From an uncultured Eggerthellaceae bacterium (GTDB lineage: Bacteria; Actinomycetota; Coriobacteriia; Coriobacteriales; Eggerthellaceae), in the NCBI GenBank assembly GCA_934670115.1, contig CAKUOV010000001.1:62001-126000 (forward strand): 64,000 bases of DNA, read 5' to 3'. Both the position numbers and the translations under genes were made by a program. Below are positions 1 to 8,972 of this stretch, in pieces; position 1 is the first letter of the stretch; each line of letters begins with the position of its first letter. The notes under the pieces are model-generated. The model did no database searches. It was not told the DNA's origin and saw only the letters and a list, made by a program, of their open reading frames with translations.

Positions 1-1
1 A

Positions 2-282
2 AAATAGGAGAAAATTGAAATAATTTCATTTTTCTCCTATTTCTCGCGCGATAGTTTAACTACAAATAGGAGAAATTTAATTATTTTTTAATTTTCTCCT
101 ATTTTTTAAGGGCATTTTAGGCAAATCAACCGCTTTGGGTCCAATTTACGCTCCTCGCATCGCTAAATGCTTTCAAAAAGTAGGAGGAAATAAACTTTTT
201 TATGATTTCCTCCTATTTCTCTTCTACTGCGATATAGAAAAATAGGAGGAATTTCAATTTTTTTGAAATTCCTCCTATTTTT
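2..282. repeat. Cluster of four AT-rich hairpins with Shine-Dalgarno-like stems
   Basis: Four inverted repeats share the arm core AATAGGAG(G)A and its complement: 2-20/24-42 (19-bp stem, one mismatch, 3-nt loop), 64-80/88-104 (17 bp, one mismatch), 178-191/205-218 (14 bp, one G/T) and 238-257/263-282 (20 bp, perfect, TTTTT loop). Their centres lie at 22, 84, 198 and 260, so they form two pairs each 62 bp apart. Both 19-21-bp pair spacers begin with CTC and contain GCGATA or CGCGATA, which suggests duplication of a two-hairpin unit. The A tract before and T tract after each stem resemble bidirectional terminators, but the stems are AT-rich. No gene is seen before 335; the array may continue left of the window. 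Confidence 0.85.
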
Positions 283-334
283 GTCAAAACAAGCGTAAGA
301 AACAGGCATTACGCACGTGCCTACGCGCAGCCGC

Positions 335-580
335 CTATACAAAGAATGTCGGGTTATCCCCAAACTTCATATGCGAGCTTCCATCGGAGCCAAAGACCAT
401 ATCGCCCGTCTTGTAATACAGGTTTCCTTTAGTGTCGGTAGCCATATTGTTGCCAATGCCGAAATACGTCTCGCCATTGGCAAACGTCATATTTCCCGAC
501 TTCATAGCAACCTGCATTTGCCCATCGGAATCCACGAACGTACCGAAACCGTCTTCGTTTTTCTTTCCAAACAATCCCAT
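335..580 (-). CDS. Small hypothetical protein (81 aa)
   Basis: An 81-residue protein of unknown function. A purine-rich site (AAGGGGAG) lies at the right distance upstream of the ATG, which supports a real gene. It is glycine- and aspartate-rich with short repeating motifs (FGTFVDSDG, ANGETYFGIG, DTKGNLYYKTGD, SDGSSHMKFGD). These look like short beta-strand repeats of the kind found in small soluble beta proteins, though this is inference. There is no signal peptide or membrane segment and no cysteine. It reads away from rlmB in the same direction, about 160 bp beyond it, and probably forms its own unit. I do not recognise the family. Confidence 0.6.
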   Translation of the reverse strand: MGLFGKKNEDGFGTFVDSDGQMQVAMKSGNMTFANGETYFGIGNNMATDTKGNLYYKTGDMVFGSDGSSHMKFGDNPTFFV

Positions 581-733
581 AGTCGCACTCCCCTTTCATG
601 CATTATCGCTACAATACCAGCAAGGAAACACCACATCAGCGCAGCAGCAAGGCATCTAAGTCGCTACAGTGGTAAGAAACCCCACATCAGCACGGCAGCA
701 GCGAATCACTCAGGCCACCGCTGCAGCAAAGCC

Positions 734-759
734 GTCAGAACCACTAACGATTCTGACGC
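734..759 (-). terminator. Weak hairpin at the rlmB 3' end
   Basis: Perfect 8-bp inverted repeat CGTCAGAA/TTCTGACG with a 10-nt loop, overlapping the rlmB stop codon and followed on the minus strand by GGCTTTG. It has only a short T run, so termination is uncertain. Confidence 0.35.
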
Positions 760-1490
760 AGCCACTCATATGCGCAGGCGGTAAACGCCTGAGCAACATT
801 CAGAGAACCAACCTTGCCTTCCATGGGCAGCGCAACGGCAAAGTCGCAGTTATCAAGCACCAGACGCGAAACGCCTTCATTTTCATTGCCCATAACCAGC
901 GCAATCTTACCCTTCAAGTTGGAATCCCAAATGGTGCCATCGGTCTGCTCGCTTGCCGCGGCAATCCAAAAACCTTCCTTCTTCAGGCGCTCAATGGAGT
1001 CGTTCAAGTTAGCGACGCGCGCCACAGGCACGTGCGAAACGGCACCCGCCGAGCTCTTGTACGTGGCAGCAGTCACGGATGCCCCGCGCTTCGACGGAAT
1101 GATCACGCCACTTGCGCCCACAGCATCGGCGCTGCGGATGATCGCGCCCAGGTTGCCCGCATCGGTGATGTGATCCAGGATAACCACCAGCGCACGACCA
1201 TCATGCTCTTCGGCGTATGCCTGCGCCGAGTTCACAATGTCGCGCGTGCCAACGTACTCAAACGGCTTTGTTGCTCCCATAACGCCCTGATGAGAGCCGC
1301 GTTCCGACATGTCGTCCAGCTTTTTCTTGGGCACCTTGCGCACTTCAATATCGCGCTGGCGGCACTTGCGCTCAATGTCGCTGATAAGCGAATCGCGCTT
1401 CACATTGTCCGCCATAAGAACGTAGCGCATGGGCACGTCGGTACGAAGCGCCTCAACCAGCGCACGGCGTCCTTCAATAAAATCAGTCAT
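744..1490 (-). CDS. rlmB: 23S rRNA 2'-O-ribose methyltransferase, RlmB/TrmH (SpoU) family
   Basis: A 248-aa SPOUT-fold RNA methyltransferase, most like RlmB, which methylates the ribose of G2251 of 23S rRNA using S-adenosylmethionine. The N-terminal substrate-binding part starts MTDFIEGRRALVEAL. The three SpoU motifs follow: DAGNLGAIIRSADAVGA (motif 1 with the Asn and Arg), ALVMGNENEGVSR (motif 2) and ALPMEGKVGSLNVAQAF (motif 3). I chose the ATG at 1490 because family homology begins there and a GAAAGAGAAG site precedes it; the frame stays open 17 codons further upstream without similarity. A hairpin overlapping the stop codon (734-759) may help end transcription. Paralogous TrmH-type enzymes are the main alternative. 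Confidence 0.9.
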   Translation of the reverse strand: MTDFIEGRRALVEALRTDVPMRYVLMADNVKRDSLISDIERKCRQRDIEVRKVPKKKLDDMSERGSHQGVMGATKPFEYVGTRDIVNSAQAYAEEHDGRALVVILDHITDAGNLGAIIRSADAVGASGVIIPSKRGASVTAATYKSSAGAVSHVPVARVANLNDSIERLKKEGFWIAAASEQTDGTIWDSNLKGKIALVMGNENEGVSRLVLDNCDFAVALPMEGKVGSLNVAQAFTACAYEWLRQNR

Positions 1491-1678
1491 AGTGCTTCTT
1501 CTCTTTCGTTGTGGGTCATCAACGCGACTCGTTTGCGCCACTCTCTACCGGAAACAGCAAAATCCCCGTTCAGCGTTATGTATTCAGGCAGAAAACAACG
1601 ACACATCAAACTATCGCGAAAAGGTTGCAAACAATACATTCCAGCGGCATTGTACCTTATACGGCCGCGCGAACAGGG

Positions 1679-3064
1679 CTAAAGCGCCAAATTGGGGCGC
1701 GCCCCCACACGAGGCTCATGAAATCGCGCCGCCTGACGGTCCAGAAGCAACGCAACAGCGGATCCAAAGCCCGCCCGTTTAGCCGCATCGAGCGCTTGAG
1801 CGTAATCGTCGCGTACGAAAAACTGCGCCGTCTGGTCAATCGAAAGCAATGCATCCAGCTCATCCAACGCATTCGCCTGGGCAAGAACCGTCAAAACATG
1901 GGGAAGCTGCGCCGCAACAGCAAGCTGCCCGCGCTCTTTGCACTGCCCCACCGCAAAGCAAGCCACGCAAGGAAGTGTCTGCAGCACGTCCCAGCAATCG
2001 AAAACCGCCGACGGATCGGCAATAAGCGCGCAACGAGCAACGTCATCGCGCACGCCCATCTTCAAATACGCCGCGCCAAAGCCTTTGCCCGATGCACCCT
2101 TGTCCAACAGCAGTTGGGTGAAATCGGCGTTCCCTTTTTCCACCGCCGTTTTGAGCAAGCGACGAAAGCGATCAGGGTCGAAAGAAAGGGCGTCCGCCAG
2201 GCGCGCTGCCGTATTAACGGCACTCAGACGTATGGCCGCGTTGCACAGGTGGAAGATGTCTGCATCGGATAGTTCTCCCTGTTCAAGAAGACGAAGCACG
2301 GCGGTGATGCTGGGTGCCCCGCCCGAAAGAGCCACTTGCGCAGTTTCCGCGCGCAAATGCTCACGCTGCAGCAAATGCGCCGCTTGATCCACCAATCCGT
2401 AACGCAATGCAGCGCCCGCATGGGGAAACAGAGGTGCATCGGGAAGAAATGCCTGGTCGCAGGGTGCGTTCGGGGTGGCTCCTGCAATCGCAGCGCCCGA
2501 AACCACCACAGCGGGACGCACCCCAATGCAATCAAGCGATGCATGAAACCCGTTGTAATCGATGGACCCGTTTTCCGCCACCGCAGCGCACGAAAACTGG
2601 TGACCGCCCGGCGCACGCAACCACCACCAGCACGTAAACGGCGCGCGTTTCGCATACGCCGTAGGGTGCGCTTGCCGCATGGCATCAACCGAAAAGAAAC
2701 GTTTCACCTGTTCAAGGCCAAGACAAAACACAAAGTCCTCGGTATCGCCGCCACCTTCCGTACGAAAAACAGCATTGTCTTCCGCCGCACACGTTTCGGG
2801 AACCACCAACGCCTGCTCTTCAGATGAAAACGCATGCGTGAAGAACACCGCGTTCAGCCAATAGCGCAAATCGCAGTTTTGCCACGTAATGTCGCCCTTG
2901 GAATCGTGAAAACTACGGCACTCTATAATGTCGTGATACAAAAGCAGCGCATCCCCGTTCGCGCGCACCTCAAGCACGCGCCACGTAAGCGGCACGAACG
3001 GACCCTCGAGCTGCGCAGGCCACGAGCCAAATGATACGATATCTCCCACATTCACTTGCTTCAT
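1679..3064 (-). CDS. DUF6273-like protein with ankyrin-like C-terminal repeats (461 aa)
   Basis: The N-terminal half (about residues 1-190) resembles the DUF6273 module found in many gut bacteria: a WRVLEV strand, a long loop ending WQNCDLRYWLNAVFF, and a closing RPAVVVS strand. That module is of unknown function and is often compared with lectin- or sulfatase-like folds. The C-terminal half (about 230-450) consists of helical repeats such as GNADFTQLLLDKGASG and CALIADPSAVFDCW, which look like degenerate ankyrin repeats for protein contact. There is no signal peptide, so it is probably cytoplasmic. It is the last gene of an apparent operon, 27 bp after the MoxR-type ATPase, so it may be a client or adaptor of that ATPase/VWA pair. 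The domain names come from memory and need a profile search. Confidence 0.75.
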   Translation of the reverse strand: MKQVNVGDIVSFGSWPAQLEGPFVPLTWRVLEVRANGDALLLYHDIIECRSFHDSKGDITWQNCDLRYWLNAVFFTHAFSSEEQALVVPETCAAEDNAVFRTEGGGDTEDFVFCLGLEQVKRFFSVDAMRQAHPTAYAKRAPFTCWWWLRAPGGHQFSCAAVAENGSIDYNGFHASLDCIGVRPAVVVSGAAIAGATPNAPCDQAFLPDAPLFPHAGAALRYGLVDQAAHLLQREHLRAETAQVALSGGAPSITAVLRLLEQGELSDADIFHLCNAAIRLSAVNTAARLADALSFDPDRFRRLLKTAVEKGNADFTQLLLDKGASGKGFGAAYLKMGVRDDVARCALIADPSAVFDCWDVLQTLPCVACFAVGQCKERGQLAVAAQLPHVLTVLAQANALDELDALLSIDQTAQFFVRDDYAQALDAAKRAGFGSAVALLLDRQAARFHEPRVGARPNLAL

Positions 3065-3091
3065 CAGGAAAAACCTTTTGCAACCCGCGTT

Positions 3092-4654
3092 CTAGTCCAC
3101 CGTATAGAACGGTCCCTGCAGCATTGTCAGCTCTTCTTCAGCGCGCAAAGCCTCCACCGCCTGCATCAAATCAAGACCGCGCTCGGCAAACAGCAAGCTT
3201 TTATTGTGCTTGATGAACTGGTCGGAGCCATATTCGCTGACAAACTTTATCAGCAACGCGTCGGAAGAAAGCTTTGTCACCAGGATAAGCGCCTCTTGGG
3301 AGTCCGCGCCAAACGCCTGGTCAACGAACGAAAACGCATTATCGAGCGCCGCGCGCGCAGCATCGGCCGCATTGCCCTGAGCAGCAACTTCTTCGTTAAA
3401 CGCAGACTTCGCCGCTTGAAAACCATCGGTCGCGCCCAACGAAGCACCGCGCGCCACGCTTGCCATCACGCCACGCAACACACGCAAGCGCTCGGCCTTC
3501 GCATCGGCGGCGCTGGCCACCTGCCCCTTCTCACGCATGCCCACGGTAGACGCTGCCGAAATCTTCTGGATGACGTTGCCTAGGCACTGAGCGCCCTGGT
3601 CAAACGGCAGTTGCTCCAGCTGATCCTTGCAGGCAAGCAGATCGGAGCGCACAAGCGTAAGCGCCTCTTCGCGCTCAATCGCATCATGCACGCGCAACAA
3701 AATCGCATCTTGCAGCATGCCCATAAGCGCAATGCGCTCGTCGAAGCGCACCTGGCTCGCACGCGCCGCAACGCTTTCTGCGTTTTCGCCGTGCACAATG
3801 TCTCCCACACAATAATCGGCCTCGTATTTGCAGAACAGCTCGTAGTAAGAAGCAAACTCGCGCGACGTTTGGTCATCCTGCAGGTACTGATGCACCAGAT
3901 CTTCGTCAACTTCGATCTCTTCGGCCTCGTACGCCTGTAGCATACGCGACAAGTCTTCCCATCCGCGCGGCGTGACCAGGCGCGTTCCCTGCACGCTTGC
4001 CTGAACCTTATAAAAACTCGCCGGCTTGTTGTCCAAAAACGTGGTCACCGCCGGATGAACGCCGTGCGTCGCCGCATATTCTTGCCACACATTCAAATCG
4101 GGCTCCACGTCAATGCGCTTCAAGCGATCCATCAACGCGGGATCAAACTCATGCGCGGCACGATTGTACTCGGGCGGATTCCCCGCCGCCACAATAATCC
4201 AACCTTCGGGCAGCGCATGCATGCCGAATGTCTTGTACTGAAGGAACTGAAGCAGCGCGGGCATAAGCGTTTCCGAGACGCAATTAATCTCATCAAGGAA
4301 GAGAATTCCCTGTTCAACGCCACTTTCCTCTTGCGCATGATACACAGCACCAATAATCTCGCTCATGGTATATTCGCTCACGCGATACCGCGTTCCGCCA
4401 AAATCGCGCTCTTCGATAAACGGAAGACCCAGCGCGCTTTGACGCGTGTGATGCGTAATGGAATAGCTCACGAAATTGATATCGAACTCCTGCGCAACCT
4501 GCGCGACAATCGCCGTCTTTCCCACACCCGGAGGTCCCAGCACAATCAAAGGACGCTGCATGTGAAAAGGAATGCGATACGCACCGCGCGCATCGCGCGA
4601 AAGATACGCTCGAACTGCGCCTTTAATCTGTTTTCTTGCTTGCGCAATGTTCAT
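3092..4654 (-). CDS. MoxR-type AAA+ ATPase (520 aa)
   Basis: A AAA+ ATPase of the MoxR/dynein-related (AAA_5) group. The Walker A motif GPPGVGKT is at residues 40-47 and Walker B with GILFLDEIN at about 116-123, followed by a sensor region (IIVAAGNPPEYNRAAHEFDPALMDRLKRIDV). Family members act as hexameric remodelling chaperones that help a VWA-domain partner insert metal or assemble complexes. The partner is directly upstream: the VWA gene ends 18 bp before this start, and the DUF6273/ankyrin gene follows 27 bp after. The C-terminal 200 residues are helical and lack recognisable motifs; they may bind the VWA protein. The cellular target is unknown. Confidence 0.88.
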   Translation of the reverse strand: MNIAQARKQIKGAVRAYLSRDARGAYRIPFHMQRPLIVLGPPGVGKTAIVAQVAQEFDINFVSYSITHHTRQSALGLPFIEERDFGGTRYRVSEYTMSEIIGAVYHAQEESGVEQGILFLDEINCVSETLMPALLQFLQYKTFGMHALPEGWIIVAAGNPPEYNRAAHEFDPALMDRLKRIDVEPDLNVWQEYAATHGVHPAVTTFLDNKPASFYKVQASVQGTRLVTPRGWEDLSRMLQAYEAEEIEVDEDLVHQYLQDDQTSREFASYYELFCKYEADYCVGDIVHGENAESVAARASQVRFDERIALMGMLQDAILLRVHDAIEREEALTLVRSDLLACKDQLEQLPFDQGAQCLGNVIQKISAASTVGMREKGQVASAADAKAERLRVLRGVMASVARGASLGATDGFQAAKSAFNEEVAAQGNAADAARAALDNAFSFVDQAFGADSQEALILVTKLSSDALLIKFVSEYGSDQFIKHNKSLLFAERGLDLMQAVEALRAEEELTMLQGPFYTVD

Positions 4655-4672
4655 TTGCAGACTCCTTTTTGC

Positions 4673-6610
4673 TTATCCACGCGTCGCACGGTCAAGCGCT
4701 GCCTGGTCCATAACCACTTGCATCGCCCACGGCGGCACGTTTTCTGCGCGGTAATTCTCGTCGTAAAACACGAACGCGCACCGATACGCCGGCATGCGCT
4801 CAGGATAGGTTCCCCAGCCGTCCGTGAAATACAGCAAACCGCCCAAATCATCAAGTTCTCCCTGGTCAATCAGGGAATCAACGTAATCGAACGCGGGACG
4901 GAAATCGGTACCGCCGCCGCCACGCAACCGGAAAGCGCGCCGCCACTTCTTCATATCGGCCACGTTGGTAATCTTATCATCCGATTGCACCGTGGCGTCG
5001 CACTGAATAATGCGCACCTGAACTTCCCGATGGAAGGATTCCGTGCTGCTCAAAATATCGAACGTGGTGTCCACGAAACGGCGCACGATGTCGCCTTGCA
5101 CGCTTCCCGACGTGTCAATGACAATAACGAATTGCCGAATGCGCGCTTCCTCGCGGTACTCCAATGGCTCAACCAGCGGCAAGTTTTCGTATAACCGCAG
5201 GCCATACGTGTAGAAAACGTAGTCGAATTCGTCGTCGGACGCGCGCATAACCTCACCCAACGCTGCAAAACGACGTAAAAACACCCGATAATCAACGGGG
5301 CGTGCGGTCACTTGGTCCAAATCCGCGGCAAGATCCGCAAACGCCGACGCTTTATCGCGCGCATACGTTTGCAAGTTGACCGAGAGGTTCGTTGCAACGT
5401 GCGCCCATTCGTCGCGCAATTCATTGCTTCGCCGCGCCGCAGCTGCCCGACCCTTCTGCATGAAGTCACCGCGCGTAGCAGCATCACGCAATCGAGCACC
5501 CGCACGCTGGCTGACATATATCTCTTTGCCGGCACCAGCACCTTCTCCCTGAGCACGCGCGGAAATGCGGCCTTCCGATGACGAAGCACCTGGCTTGTCC
5601 GCTTGGTCGTTCGGCGCGTTCAGACCAGGGAGTGCCTTATCGGGCGTGGGCGAAACGTTTTCAGGAGATGCGTTATCGCCAGAAATGCCCTGTTCGGAAG
5701 CGTTGTTTGCTTGAGTTTCACACGGGGCGGGATTGCTATCGTCCGCAGAAGGCACGGGCGCAGCATCGTTTTCGGACTCCGAAGCAAACGACGAAGCATC
5801 GTCCCCTGGATAATCGCTTGGCTGCTGCTCTTCGCGCACTGAAGAGTCTGCCGACGAATCGGGGGCTTCGTTTTCGCCTGGCTCATCAGCCCACTCTTCC
5901 TGTTCATCCCGCTCGGGTGGCGTATCGGAATGACGTTTATCCCCTTGACCCGCTTGAGGCTCTTCGCCGTTGTTCTCTTTGCCGCATGTTGCATCATCCG
6001 TGCGATCCACTTGCGCTTCGCCCGAAGAAAGTCCCTGGTCATCAAGGGGTGGCGCATACCAGCAACGGTGCTCATCGGACGTGAACAAAAGTTCCCACGC
6101 GGAGACCATGTTCTGCCATTGCCCGCGAGCCAAGCGACGATAGACCTTCTCTGCCGTTGCGCGACCGCCCAGCTGGTCCTCGATCCACGAAAGCGCGCGT
6201 TCAATAGAGGCCCCGCGTGGCTCTTCGCGCGGACCAAGAACTTCGGCAGCAACGCGCTCGGCGGCAATATCGGCCGCAAGATTCCATGCATCGACATCAA
6301 TGGATTTACCCACAAACGGATGAAGGAACACGCAATGCAGCGCGCTATGCAATAAATCATGTTTGGGAGATTTTCCGCCTGACATGCGGAAATGCGCAAT
6401 AACAGCACCTGAATCAAAACCAAGCGTCTCGCCATTCACGCTGAACTGATGCAGCTCTTTCGACTGAGCAGACGCGCCATCGAGCGATGTTGGCTCATTC
6501 GTCAAACGCCCCAGCACTTCGGCAAGAAAAGGGTTCTCAAGCAGTATTTCCGCTTTCGCCAAATTGATGATCTGCAGAGCAAGTTCATCTCGTTTCGAAT
6601 ACTGCTTCAT
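4673..6610 (-). CDS. VWA-domain protein with DUF2201-like metallopeptidase N-terminus (645 aa)
   Basis: Partner of the adjacent MoxR ATPase. The N-terminal part (about 1-180) resembles the predicted metallopeptidase domain DUF2201_N: HDLLH at 84-88 in place of the usual HELLH, followed by LAADIAAE. Residues about 190-360 are an acidic, Ser/Pro-rich linker. The C-terminal VWA domain carries a complete MIDAS metal site: DTSGS (about 498-502), GGGGTDFRP and FTDGWG. I chose the ATG at 6610 (AAAAGGGA upstream); the frame remains open for 32 further codons without similarity. It is the first gene of the operon. No signal peptide is seen, so it acts in the cytoplasm. MoxR-VWA pairs serve as metal-dependent assembly or stress machines; the substrate is not known here. 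Confidence 0.85.
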   Translation of the reverse strand: MKQYSKRDELALQIINLAKAEILLENPFLAEVLGRLTNEPTSLDGASAQSKELHQFSVNGETLGFDSGAVIAHFRMSGGKSPKHDLLHSALHCVFLHPFVGKSIDVDAWNLAADIAAERVAAEVLGPREEPRGASIERALSWIEDQLGGRATAEKVYRRLARGQWQNMVSAWELLFTSDEHRCWYAPPLDDQGLSSGEAQVDRTDDATCGKENNGEEPQAGQGDKRHSDTPPERDEQEEWADEPGENEAPDSSADSSVREEQQPSDYPGDDASSFASESENDAAPVPSADDSNPAPCETQANNASEQGISGDNASPENVSPTPDKALPGLNAPNDQADKPGASSSEGRISARAQGEGAGAGKEIYVSQRAGARLRDAATRGDFMQKGRAAAARRSNELRDEWAHVATNLSVNLQTYARDKASAFADLAADLDQVTARPVDYRVFLRRFAALGEVMRASDDEFDYVFYTYGLRLYENLPLVEPLEYREEARIRQFVIVIDTSGSVQGDIVRRFVDTTFDILSSTESFHREVQVRIIQCDATVQSDDKITNVADMKKWRRAFRLRGGGGTDFRPAFDYVDSLIDQGELDDLGGLLYFTDGWGTYPERMPAYRCAFVFYDENYRAENVPPWAMQVVMDQAALDRATRG

Positions 6611-6719
6611 CGTGAATCCCTTTTCCGAACTGCCGCACTTTGAGCGCGTTTGGGCACGCTGCGCCACACCCTGCGCCCCTGGTATACGGGCCGCGAGGTA
6701 AAACAATGTCCCTTCTACA

Positions 6720-6756
6720 ACAAAGGGAGGGGGCGCCTGAGCACCTCCTCCCTTTT
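6720..6756 (-). terminator. Terminator of the cold-shock gene
   Basis: Strong inverted repeat with AAAGGGAGG-type arms and complementary CCTCCCTTT, lying 20-60 bp past the stop codon of the cold-shock gene and followed by a short T run. It also separates that gene from the VWA operon. Confidence 0.75.
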
Positions 6757-6777
6757 CAGCACTTATGGAAACCCGAG

Positions 6778-6981
6778 TTACAGCTTCACAACGTTGCTGG
6801 CCTGAAGCTTGCCGTCGCGGCCGGTCACGACATCGAAGGAAACAGCCTGACCCTCATCGAGCGTCTTGTAGCCATCCATCTTGATTTCAGAGAAGTGAAC
6901 GAACAAATCCTCGCCGTCTTTCTGAGAAATGAAGCCGTAGCCCTTTTCAGAGTTGAACCACTTAACAGTACCTTCCGCCAT
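6778..6981 (-). CDS. Cold-shock protein, CspA family
   Basis: A 67-aa single-domain cold-shock (S1-like OB-fold) protein that binds single-stranded RNA and DNA and melts RNA structure. The two nucleic-acid motifs are intact: KGYGFI (RNP1) and DLFVHF (RNP2). The start [10 protein letters not shown] was chosen from family homology; the minus strand carries AGGAAAGAGG 6 bases before the ATG. The gene stands alone between a terminator (6720-6756) and a 170-bp upstream gap; such genes often have a long regulatory leader, but no specific fold can be claimed here. Confidence 0.95.
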   Translation of the reverse strand: MAEGTVKWFNSEKGYGFISQKDGEDLFVHFSEIKMDGYKTLDEGQAVSFDVVTGRDGKLQASNVVKL

Positions 6982-7153
6982 TGTACCCTCTTTCCTTTCC
7001 CGCAAAGCGGGGGATCAAAACAACCACGCTGCATGGCATACAACGCTAAACCCTTCTTTTTTGGGTTATGCTTCATAATACGACATTTGCATTTAGGAAA
7101 CGGGCAGATTGGGATGTTTTCTTGCTTTTGTAATAAAAAGGTTGACGGAGAAA

Positions 7154-7540
7154 CTATTCAGAATCGTCCTTTTCACCCAGTTCAAGCGGCACCTCGTCTA
7201 AATCGCACATAAATGTTTCCGCCACAGCACGTGCTTGATCATCGCGCAAAGCAGCCAAACTGTCATTTCCCGCCTGGCGCAAATAATCCGCCTCAAGCTG
7301 CAAGCTGTACGCGATATACCCCGCAACGCGTGGGTCCACGCCCGAAAGCTGCATGACCGAGGCAATGGATTCTGGCCCCAGCGATAAAAGCGTTGCGCCA
7401 TCGATATCGGTTGCTGATCCAATCGCATTTTCCAGCGAATCCGCAGCCAACTGCGGGTCTTGCTGCGATGTAGTGCGGCTGTTGATGATTGCCTGAATGA
7501 ACTGCTGAATCATCTGTACTAAGTAGTCACGCTGAAGCAT
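7154..7540 (-). CDS. Helical hypothetical protein, DUF6483-like (128 aa)
   Basis: A mostly alpha-helical 128-residue protein beginning MLQRDYLVQMIQQFIQAI, a start reminiscent of the DUF6483 family in anaerobic Gram-positives (from memory, not checked). It has no cysteine, signal peptide or membrane segment, and an acidic tail (ELGEKDDSE). A GAAAGGA site precedes the ATG. It lies 49 bp downstream of ruvB on the same strand and may be the last gene of the ruv transcript. Its function is unknown. Confidence 0.65.
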   Translation of the reverse strand: MLQRDYLVQMIQQFIQAIINSRTTSQQDPQLAADSLENAIGSATDIDGATLLSLGPESIASVMQLSGVDPRVAGYIAYSLQLEADYLRQAGNDSLAALRDDQARAVAETFMCDLDEVPLELGEKDDSE

Positions 7541-7589
7541 ATTCGTCCTTTCATTTGCTGCAATTGACGCTCTGCTGCGCCTTCACCGC

Positions 7590-8705
7590 TTACAAGTTCT
7601 CGGGGATAGGCAGCCCTAAATGCTCGTAAGCACGCGTCGTTGCCTGCCGCCCCTTTGGCGTGCGGATAAGCAGCCCCTGCTGCAGAAGGAACGGCTCGTA
7701 CATGTCTTCAAGGGTGCCTTGGTCTTCCGACAACGCCGACGCCAGCGTGGACAAACCAACGGGTCGTCCGCCAAATCGCACCGTTAGATACTCAAGGATC
7801 TTGTTGTCGGTTGCATCCAACCCCATGTCGTCCACCTGGAAAAACGTGAGTGCTTGTGCCGCCGATTCCTTAGTGATGCGGCCTTCGCCACGCACTTGCA
7901 CCCAGTCACGCACACGTTTGAGCAGGCGATTCGCCAATCGAGGCGTTCCACGGCTGCGGCGTGCTATCTCGAACGCACCTTCATCGGTAATGGCAACGTC
8001 CAAAAGCTCCGCCGAGCGCAGCACAATGGCGGACAGCTCTTCGGGCGTGTAATACTCCAAGCGAAACGCCATGCCGAAGCGGTCGCGCAAGGGACCCGCC
8101 AGCAAACCGGAGCGCGTTGTGGCGCCTATCAGGGTAAACCGCGGCAAATCCAAACGGATGGAACGCGCCGCAGGGCCTTTTCCCACCACAATGTCAAGCG
8201 CAAAATCCTCAAGCGCGGGATAAAGAACCTCTTCAACCATCTTGTTCAAGCGATGAATCTCGTCGATGAACAGAACGTCGCCCTCTTCTAAATTCGTCAA
8301 AAGCGCCGCTAAATCGCCGGTGCGCGCAATGGCAGGACCACTTGTCGTGCGCAAATTCGCGCCCATCTCATTTGCAACAACTGCAGCAAGCGTGGTCTTT
8401 CCCAAGCCGGGAGGACCCGCGAAAAGCAGGTGATCAACGGGGTCGCGACGCTGCTTTGCCGCTTGGATAAGCACCGATAGCGCATCTTTGAGCTTTTGTT
8501 GACCCAAGTATTCGTTCAGATGCTTGGGACGCAAACTGCGATCAAGCACCAGGTCATCTTCCTGCAGCGAGGCGGAAACAGCACGATCTTCAGCGCGCAC
8601 AGGAATATCGACACCCGCAGCAACTGAACCCCGGGCGCCCTGCCCCGAAGCACCTGCCTCGAACACCATACCTTCTATTTCAACATTTCCATTCATACGC
8701 ACCAT
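7590..8705 (-). CDS. ruvB: Holliday junction branch-migration ATPase RuvB
   Basis: The hexameric AAA+ motor that, loaded by RuvA, drives branch migration of Holliday junctions during recombinational repair. Walker A GPPGLGKT is at 97-104, Walker B DEIH at 148-151, the sensor 1 region ([20 protein letters not shown]) follows, and the C-terminal winged helix ends with [17 protein letters not shown]. The 371-residue length includes an N-terminal extension of about 45 residues compared with E. coli RuvB. The ATG at 8705 and one at 8696 are both possible; neither has a strong ribosome-binding site. It follows ruvC and ruvA on the same strand, with a 267-bp gap after ruvA. Confidence 0.96.
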   Translation of the reverse strand: MVRMNGNVEIEGMVFEAGASGQGARGSVAAGVDIPVRAEDRAVSASLQEDDLVLDRSLRPKHLNEYLGQQKLKDALSVLIQAAKQRRDPVDHLLFAGPPGLGKTTLAAVVANEMGANLRTTSGPAIARTGDLAALLTNLEEGDVLFIDEIHRLNKMVEEVLYPALEDFALDIVVGKGPAARSIRLDLPRFTLIGATTRSGLLAGPLRDRFGMAFRLEYYTPEELSAIVLRSAELLDVAITDEGAFEIARRSRGTPRLANRLLKRVRDWVQVRGEGRITKESAAQALTFFQVDDMGLDATDNKILEYLTVRFGGRPVGLSTLASALSEDQGTLEDMYEPFLLQQGLLIRTPKGRQATTRAYEHLGLPIPENL

Positions 8706-8739
8706 TTTCGCTTATTACCGCACGTCCGTCTATGCAAAT

Positions 8740-8964
8740 CTACTCGACAACATGCGCTTTCCGCCGCTTGCGCCGTTGCAAAGCCACGGAAAGGCACGCC
8801 CCAAAAGCCATTCGAGCAAAGCCGCCAGAGCAGACGCAAAGGCCGCCTGCCTCCATCACGAAGGTTTCGAGCAGCCCCCCTGATAAGCCTCGCTGGTAAA
8901 GCCCCGCCCGAGAGATATTTTCGCCGAAACCATTGACGCCACCACGAGCAAGCTCAATCACCAT
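8740..8964 (-). CDS. Possible small ORF between ruvA and ruvB (74 aa)
   Basis: A 74-codon frame starts 8 bases after the ruvA stop codon, with AAAGGG 4 bases before its ATG overlapping that stop, so it could be translated by coupling. The product is glycine-rich, hydrophobic in its centre (FVMEAGGLCVCSGGF) and basic at the C-terminus (QRRKRRK). I recognise no family. It may simply be chance coding in a GC-rich spacer: the ruvA-ruvB gap is usually much shorter. Confidence 0.3.
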   Translation of the reverse strand: MVIELARGGVNGFGENISRAGLYQRGLSGGLLETFVMEAGGLCVCSGGFARMAFGACLSVALQRRKRRKAHVVE

Positions 8965-8972
8965 AAATCCCT

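Noticed and set aside
2..282. CRISPR array
   Set aside because: The repeats are palindromic, of unequal length and only partly alike; spacers are not uniform and no cas genes are present.
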